From an uncultured Sphingomonas sp. (lineage in GTDB: Bacteria; Pseudomonadota; Alphaproteobacteria; Sphingomonadales; Sphingomonadaceae): a stretch of 9,364 nt of DNA. Both the position numbers and the translations under genes were made by a program. The notes under the pieces were generated by a model. It saw only the letters and a program-made list of their open reading frames with translations. It was not told the origin of the DNA and did no database searches. The stretch covers positions 1 through 9,364 of the forward strand of contig CAMLSA010000112.1 in NCBI GenBank assembly GCA_946482655.1, in the 5' to 3' direction. Shown here in pieces: positions 6,097 to 9,364 of the stretch (position 1 is its first letter; the number at the start of each line of letters is the position of its first letter).

Positions 6097-6786
6097 CTAG
6101 CCGGATGTCGGCGCTGCGACGCCCGCCTGTTGCCAGCCGGTGGGGGCGCAGCTTGCCTTTAGCAGATCCTTCTTGTTCCAGCAGGCCTTGTCCATCGACG
6201 GTGGCTGGACGGCAACGGAGATATGCCGCCGCGCGTGGAGCATGTCCCCGGTAGGGACCAGGCTGTTGCGGAACTCGCGCATCCGGCTGAGCGCCAGCGG
6301 GGTGAGCTTGTTGCGGGGCAGTTTGCGCGCTTCGCGACCGATCATGCTGGCCGTCTGGCAGAAGCCGAGCTGGGCGTGCATCGTCGAGAAGCCGTTATAG
6401 GTCTTGGTCGTGTATTGATCGAATGCCTTCTGCCAGGTCTTGCCGGCCGTGCGCCTGAAATAGGCGCCCAGGGTCTTCTGCGCGGCGAGAAGCTCTTCGC
6501 TATTCTTCCGCAGCAGGTCATTGTAATTGGGCACCGTCAGAAGGATAGGCGAGAACTGGCATTGCAGCGCGGCGACATTGAGGCCGGCGCGCAGATTCCA
6601 CAACATATGGGCCCGGAGCTCGGCCGGGGTAGCCTTGGGCATCGCCAGCCCGAGGCCCGGTTCGTCGCCGTTTACCAGGCCGCCGGCGAAATTGGGCTGG
6701 TGCCAGAAAAGATAGGCGGATGCCGGGCCTGCCGGGCCGATCGCCATCATGCCCGCTGCGGCCATTGCGAGCCATCGAAACGCCAT
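6097..6786 (-). CDS. Secreted protein of unknown function
   Basis: 229 residues, not recognised. Residues 1-24 form a signal peptide (MAFRWLAMAAAGMMAIG...ASA), likely cut before YLFWHQPNF, so the protein is probably periplasmic or surface-exposed. The mature part is mostly helical in character, with a polar middle section (about 90-135: NDLLRKNSEELLAAQK, RRTAGKTWQKAFDQYTTK) and a basic stretch (150-175). It has four cysteines (C76, C143, C202, C213), consistent with two disulfides. No transmembrane segment is seen after the signal peptide, and no enzyme motif. The start is set by AGGAG eight bases before ATG 6786; an in-frame ATG at 6900 would add 38 residues overlapping the lipoprotein gene and hide the signal peptide. 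It lies 55 bases after the lipoprotein gene in the same direction and is convergent with queE, 28 bases from the queE stop. Confidence 0.82.
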   Translation of the reverse strand: MAFRWLAMAAAGMMAIGPAGPASAYLFWHQPNFAGGLVNGDEPGLGLAMPKATPAELRAHMLWNLRAGLNVAALQCQFSPILLTVPNYNDLLRKNSEELLAAQKTLGAYFRRTAGKTWQKAFDQYTTKTYNGFSTMHAQLGFCQTASMIGREARKLPRNKLTPLALSRMREFRNSLVPTGDMLHARRHISVAVQPPSMDKACWNKKDLLKASCAPTGWQQAGVAAPTSG

Positions 6787-6841
6787 GCTTACCTCTCCTG
6801 AACCGTGGAACGCCCCCCGCCCCGCTGGATCGACTGTCGAG

Positions 6842-7075
6842 CTACATCCCGTTGCTGGCGTTCCCCATGTCGGCGGCGCCGTTGTCCGCCGCGGCAGCAC
6901 TGCCGGCCTGATCGAGCGTGGCGCTTTCGACCACGGTCATGTCGTTCATCGAACCGTCGCTCGCGTTCATCTCGATGACGTTGGTGTCGCCGCCGCCCTT
7001 CTTCCCGCAGCCCGAAAGGGCTGCAGCCGCCAGGATGATGCTCGTGCCGAGGATGGTGCTGATCGTCCGCTTCAT
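6842..7075 (-). CDS. Small lipoprotein, acidic low-complexity tail
   Basis: 77 residues. A short basic start (MKR), a hydrophobic stretch (IILAAAALSG) and a lipobox LSGC at 20-23 mark a signal-peptidase II substrate lipidated on C23. A KKGGG spacer follows, then about 47 residues rich in Asp, Asn, Ser, Met, Ala and Gly, with VIEMN, DMTVVESATLDQ and runs such as GSAAAADNGAADMGN; no cysteine remains after C23. The tail is probably disordered, and function cannot be told from sequence. The start at 7075 gives a clean signal peptide and has GGGAG upstream; the in-frame ATG at 7147 would put 24 residues before it and is rejected. It lies 75 bases after lipB and 55 bases before the secreted-protein gene, all in one direction, so the three may share a transcript. 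Confidence 0.82.
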   Translation of the reverse strand: MKRTISTILGTSIILAAAALSGCGKKGGGDTNVIEMNASDGSMNDMTVVESATLDQAGSAAAADNGAADMGNASNGM

Positions 7076-7150
7076 GGAAGCTCCCTGGAATTGCTGATTT
7101 GCGGCAAGGATATAGGTAACGACTCGGCCACTCAAGGGCGACCGCACGAT

Positions 7151-7816
7151 TCAGGCTGGACAGCTCAGCCCCGCCAGCATTTCCGGAAAATGGCGGCGCA
7201 GCGCGGCATCGACCGACCTCATCCGCGCCGTCACGCCGAGCTTCGCCATGCTGGTGACCGCATAGTCGCCAAGGCCGCAGGGCACTATGCCGGAAAAATG
7301 CGACAGGTCGGGATCCACATTGATGGAGAAGCCGTGAAGGCTGACCCAGCGGCGCACGCGGACACCGATCGCGCCGATTTTCGCCTCCTCGGCGCCATAA
7401 CCCGTCCAGATGCCGATGCGGCCGGCTTCGCTGCGGCTCTCGATGCCGAAGTCGCCGAGCGTCGCGATGATCCACTTCTCGATCCCGGTGACGAAGCGGC
7501 GCACGTCGCGGCCGCGCCTGTCGAGATCGAGCAGGACATAGCCGACGCGCTGGCCCGGGCCATGATAGGTATATCGACCACCCCGTCCGGCCCTGAACAC
7601 CGGAAAGCGACCCGGCGTCAGCAACTCGTCGGCCGCGGCGCTCGTGCCCGCCGTGTAGAGCGGAGGATGCTCGATCAGCCAGATCAGTTCGGGGGCTTCA
7701 CCGGCGCGGATCGCGCCGGCGCGTGCTTCCATCTCGGCGAGGGTTTCGGCATAGGGGACGAGGCCGGAGGATATCCGCCACTCGATCGCTTCCATCGTCA
7801 GATCGCCGGTCGTCAT
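7151..7816 (-). CDS. lipB: Octanoyl-[ACP]:protein N-octanoyltransferase
   Basis: Moves the octanoyl group from acyl carrier protein to a lysine of lipoyl domains (pyruvate and 2-oxoglutarate dehydrogenases, glycine cleavage H protein), the first step of lipoate synthesis; LipA then inserts sulfur. It is 221 residues, the normal size. Landmarks are [13 protein letters not shown] (47-59), [12 protein letters not shown] (78-89), the catalytic Lys146 in [19 protein letters not shown] (159-167), and the acyl-thioester Cys180 in GIVPCGL. The start at ATG 7816 has only a weak ribosome site; ATG 7795 (MEAIEW, residue 8) is a fair alternative. It is divergent from the membrane-protein gene, with 107 bases between them. 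Confidence 0.96.
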   Translation of the reverse strand: MTTGDLTMEAIEWRISSGLVPYAETLAEMEARAGAIRAGEAPELIWLIEHPPLYTAGTSAAADELLTPGRFPVFRAGRGGRYTYHGPGQRVGYVLLDLDRRGRDVRRFVTGIEKWIIATLGDFGIESRSEAGRIGIWTGYGAEEAKIGAIGVRVRRWVSLHGFSINVDPDLSHFSGIVPCGLGDYAVTSMAKLGVTARMRSVDAALRRHFPEMLAGLSCPA

Positions 7817-7850
7817 GGTTGCGCATATTGCTCATTTCGGCGGCCAATCA

Positions 7851-7871
7851 AGAGCGCCGCGATTGCGCTCT
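7851..7871. promoter_or_regulatory. Dyad in the lipB / membrane-protein divergent region
   Basis: AGAGCGC (7851-7857) and GCGCTCT (7865-7871) form a perfect 7-bp inverted repeat around seven bases, in the middle of the 107-base divergent gap. The place suits an operator acting on one or both genes. No clear -35/-10 pair could be assigned on either strand, and a purely structural role is equally possible. Confidence 0.35.
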
Positions 7872-7923
7872 ACGGGCCGGGCAGGATAGGCGGGGGCGAC
7901 GACCCTTTCGGAGCAACGACGGA

Positions 7924-8709
7924 ATGACCGAATTTTCGCTCGGTATCATTTGGGAAGAGACGATCGCCTTTCTGCGCCGAGAGGGTTCGCTGCTGATCCC
8001 GGTTGCGCTGGCGACCTTCGGCATCGCCCAGCTGCTTCTGGAACTCGCCATGGTCGGCAACCCGGCCGCCGGCCCCGTCACCCAGGCATTCTCGCCACGA
8101 TCGCTGCTCATGATCCCGGCCGCGCTGCTGCTCCTGATCGGCAATCTCGCGGTCAGCAGGATCGTGCTCGTACCGGGCAGGAGCATCGGCGAATCGCTGT
8201 CCGACACGTTGCGCAACGCACCGAGGGCGCTGCTCGTGATACTGCTGATCTTCGCGATGATGGCGGGGATCGCGCTTCTGACAGTGATCGCGGCGACGCT
8301 GGGGGCTATGACCTTCCGGGTCGATCCCAAGGCGATTACGCCCAATATCGTCCTGCTGCTGATGGTGCCGATGTTCATCATCGGCATCAGGATGCTGATG
8401 CTCGTTCCGATATTGGCGGTCGAGCAACAGGGGCCGCTCGAGGCATTGCGGCGGGCCTGGGCGCTGAGCCGCCGTCATTTCCTACGCTTTCTCGGCGTCT
8501 TCGCGACCGTGATGATGCTCACGGTCGTCCTCGCCTTGGTCCAGATGTTCGCGCTTGGATCGCTCTTCCGGCTGTTGGCGCTTGCCGTTGGCGACGGACA
8601 GTTGGTGCTGATCCTCCAGGCCGTGGTCAATGCCGGGCTCGAGGCGATGCTGTCGCTAGGGGTGACGGTTTACATCGCGCTGATCTACCGGAAGATCGCC
8701 GCGTCCTGA
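7924..8709 (+). CDS. Multi-pass membrane protein, GPDPase_memb-like
   Basis: 261 residues and mostly hydrophobic, an inner-membrane protein. Likely membrane segments are about 22-43, 60-83, 102-128, 141-166, 189-219 and 226-255. Between the fourth and fifth lies EQQGPLEALRRAWALSRRHFLRFLG (167-191); this E-x-x-G-x-x-x-ALRRAW-x-L block before a helix is typical of the membrane domain found fused to some glycerophosphodiester phosphodiesterases and, alone, in many alphaproteobacteria. No phosphodiesterase catalytic domain is present, so enzymatic activity should not be assumed and the function is unknown. The start is ATG 7924, with GGAG 11 bases upstream; the longer in-frame ATG 7723 runs 67 basic residues back through lipB and is rejected. 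The 3' end overlaps the convergent acetyltransferase gene by 25 bases. Confidence 0.87.
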   Translation: MTEFSLGIIWEETIAFLRREGSLLIPVALATFGIAQLLLELAMVGNPAAGPVTQAFSPRSLLMIPAALLLLIGNLAVSRIVLVPGRSIGESLSDTLRNAPRALLVILLIFAMMAGIALLTVIAATLGAMTFRVDPKAITPNIVLLLMVPMFIIGIRMLMLVPILAVEQQGPLEALRRAWALSRRHFLRFLGVFATVMMLTVVLALVQMFALGSLFRLLALAVGDGQLVLILQAVVNAGLEAMLSLGVTVYIALIYRKIAAS

Positions 8710-9290
8710 CCCAATAGCGGTATATGTGGCGCGGCGTCGCGGGGCAGGATCCCGGCCAGGCGCGGGTCGGCGAAGCTTTCGACGGCGCGCGCGAAAGGCG
8801 TGAAGCCATGGCGGCGATAGAAGCCCAGGGCGCCAGGATGGTCCAGCGTACAGGTGTGAACCCACAGGCGGTGCATATCCTTGCGCCAGCCGATCGCCAG
8901 CGCCTGCGCCATGAGCCAGTTGCCGTGTCCCCTGCCGGCCAGTTCGGGAACGAAGCCGAGAAAGCCGATCTCCGCCTCGCCGGCCTTGCGGAAGTCGAGT
9001 TCGAGCAGACCGATCTCGATCCCCCGGCGATCCTCGACAGCGTAGATCTCCACTGCCGCGTCATGGATGATGCCGATCAGCTCACTCTCCGTCATCGCCA
9101 GCCGGGAAAACCACAGCCACGGCTCGCCGACGCGGCGGAACAAGGCGCGATATTTCTCGGGCGAGGGGGTCTTCCAGCGCGCGAGGCGGAACGGTGCGGC
9201 GGGCATCGTCCGGGGCTTGGGCCGCTCGCGCATCTCGAGCGACGTGACGATTGTCGCGACCATGGCGGGTGGGACGGGGGTCAACGGCAT
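8685..9290 (-). CDS. GNAT-family N-acetyltransferase
   Basis: 201 residues, predicted to transfer an acetyl group from acetyl-CoA to an unidentified amine. The GNAT core is clear. IEIGLLELDFRKAGEAEIGFLGFVPELAGRGHG (91-123) gives strands 2-4 and the pyrophosphate-binding RGHGN turn (R120-N124). LWVHTCTLDHPGALGFYRRHGF (142-163) is strand 5 and the FYRRHGF helix of motif B. The first 50 residues are a less typical extension. The start at ATG 9290 lies one base after the hemF stop (TGA-G-ATG), so translation is probably coupled to hemF. The stop (8687-8685) lies inside the last codons of the convergent membrane-protein gene. The substrate cannot be inferred; the hemF partnership alone is not evidence for a haem-related substrate. 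Confidence 0.92.
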   Translation of the reverse strand: MPLTPVPPAMVATIVTSLEMRERPKPRTMPAAPFRLARWKTPSPEKYRALFRRVGEPWLWFSRLAMTESELIGIIHDAAVEIYAVEDRRGIEIGLLELDFRKAGEAEIGFLGFVPELAGRGHGNWLMAQALAIGWRKDMHRLWVHTCTLDHPGALGFYRRHGFTPFARAVESFADPRLAGILPRDAAPHIPLLGQDAAIFR

Positions 9291-9291
9291 C

Positions 9292-9364
9292 TCATTCCCA
9301 CACCGCCACCGGCGGCAGGCTCATCAGGATCGCGTCGATATTGCCGCCGGTCTTGAGGCCGAAC
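9292..9364 (-). CDS. hemF: Coproporphyrinogen III oxidase, aerobic; C-terminal end only
   Basis: The last 23 codons of a gene entering from the right edge. They read FGLKTGGN...ILMSLPPVAVWE and stop at TGA 9294-9292. This matches the end of the HemF core as I remember it (FGLQTGGR...ILMSMPPLVRWE in E. coli), without the extra C-terminal tail that the enterobacterial protein carries. HemF oxidatively decarboxylates coproporphyrinogen III to protoporphyrinogen IX using oxygen, in haem synthesis. The identification rests on a short but distinctive segment. The gene appears to lead an operon with the acetyltransferase one base downstream. Confidence 0.85.
   Translation of the reverse strand, partial: FGLKTGGNIDAILMSLPPVAVWE

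Noticed and set aside
6830..6840. Short palindrome TCGACTGTCGA after the lipoprotein gene
   Set aside because: It has a five-base arm with a one-base centre, too short to fold as a terminator and with no T run; such palindromes are expected by chance.
7723..7923. N-terminal extension of the membrane protein to ATG 7723
   Set aside because: It would add 67 Arg/Ser-rich residues antisense to lipB; ATG 7924 opens directly on the conserved-looking hydrophobic protein.
6749..7927. Plus-strand open frame (392 codons) opposite lipB and the lipoprotein
   Set aside because: LipB with its catalytic Lys and Cys occupies the other strand; the plus frame has shadow composition and no motif.
1..9364. Defence island, prophage, transposon, CRISPR array, tRNA or secondary-metabolite cluster
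   Set aside because: No integrase, transposase, direct-repeat array, tRNA fold or biosynthetic cluster genes are seen; apart from the candidate RNA and repeat, the region is conserved housekeeping DNA.

Overview
The window is a gene-dense, GC-rich stretch of bacterial chromosome that reads as an alphaproteobacterium, most likely a sphingomonad. The reasons are the gene order argD-argF-hslO, a fold-back intergenic repeat of the kind I recall from sphingomonad genomes (around the GTCATGCTGAACTTG motif), the clustering of GANTC sites in two intergenic regions, and the character of the encoded proteins. The assignment rests on recall and pattern, not on a database search. No stretch longer than about 180 bases lacks a gene or RNA candidate, and I see no prophage, insertion sequence, CRISPR array, tRNA or rRNA.

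Layout. At the left edge is the 3' part of argD (arginine biosynthesis), overlapped by argF through ATGA. A fold-back repeat then leads into hslO (redox chaperone Hsp33), whose start lies at the edge of the repeat. Next comes a small secreted cysteine-containing protein (DUF3617-like). It is bracketed by two intergenic regions rich in GANTC: the first holds two perfect hairpins, the second a candidate small RNA of about 80 nt with its own promoter and intrinsic terminator. Convergent to that RNA is anbu, a self-compartmentalising protease of the proteasome/HslV fold. Divergent from anbu is queC-queE, two enzymes of 7-deazaguanine (queuosine precursor) synthesis joined by a TGATG overlap.

The right half holds a minus-strand series: lipB (octanoyltransferase), a 77-residue lipoprotein and a secreted protein of unknown function. 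Divergent from lipB is a multi-pass membrane protein resembling the glycerophosphodiesterase membrane domain. Its 3' end overlaps the 3' end of a convergent GNAT acetyltransferase gene by 25 bp. That gene follows directly on the C-terminal end of hemF (oxygen-dependent coproporphyrinogen oxidase), which runs off the right edge.

Most of this is housekeeping: arginine, queuosine, lipoate and haem metabolism plus protein quality control. I do not see a new multi-gene system. The most interesting part is 3657-3806. A near-consensus CtrA site overlaps the -35 position of a promoter with a good -10 box; three GANTC sites lie in the same 70 bases; and a three-hairpin RNA with pyrimidine-rich, anti-Shine-Dalgarno-like single strands follows, ending in an intrinsic terminator whose U tract lies antisense to the anbu stop codon. 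This is a plausible cell-cycle-controlled small RNA.
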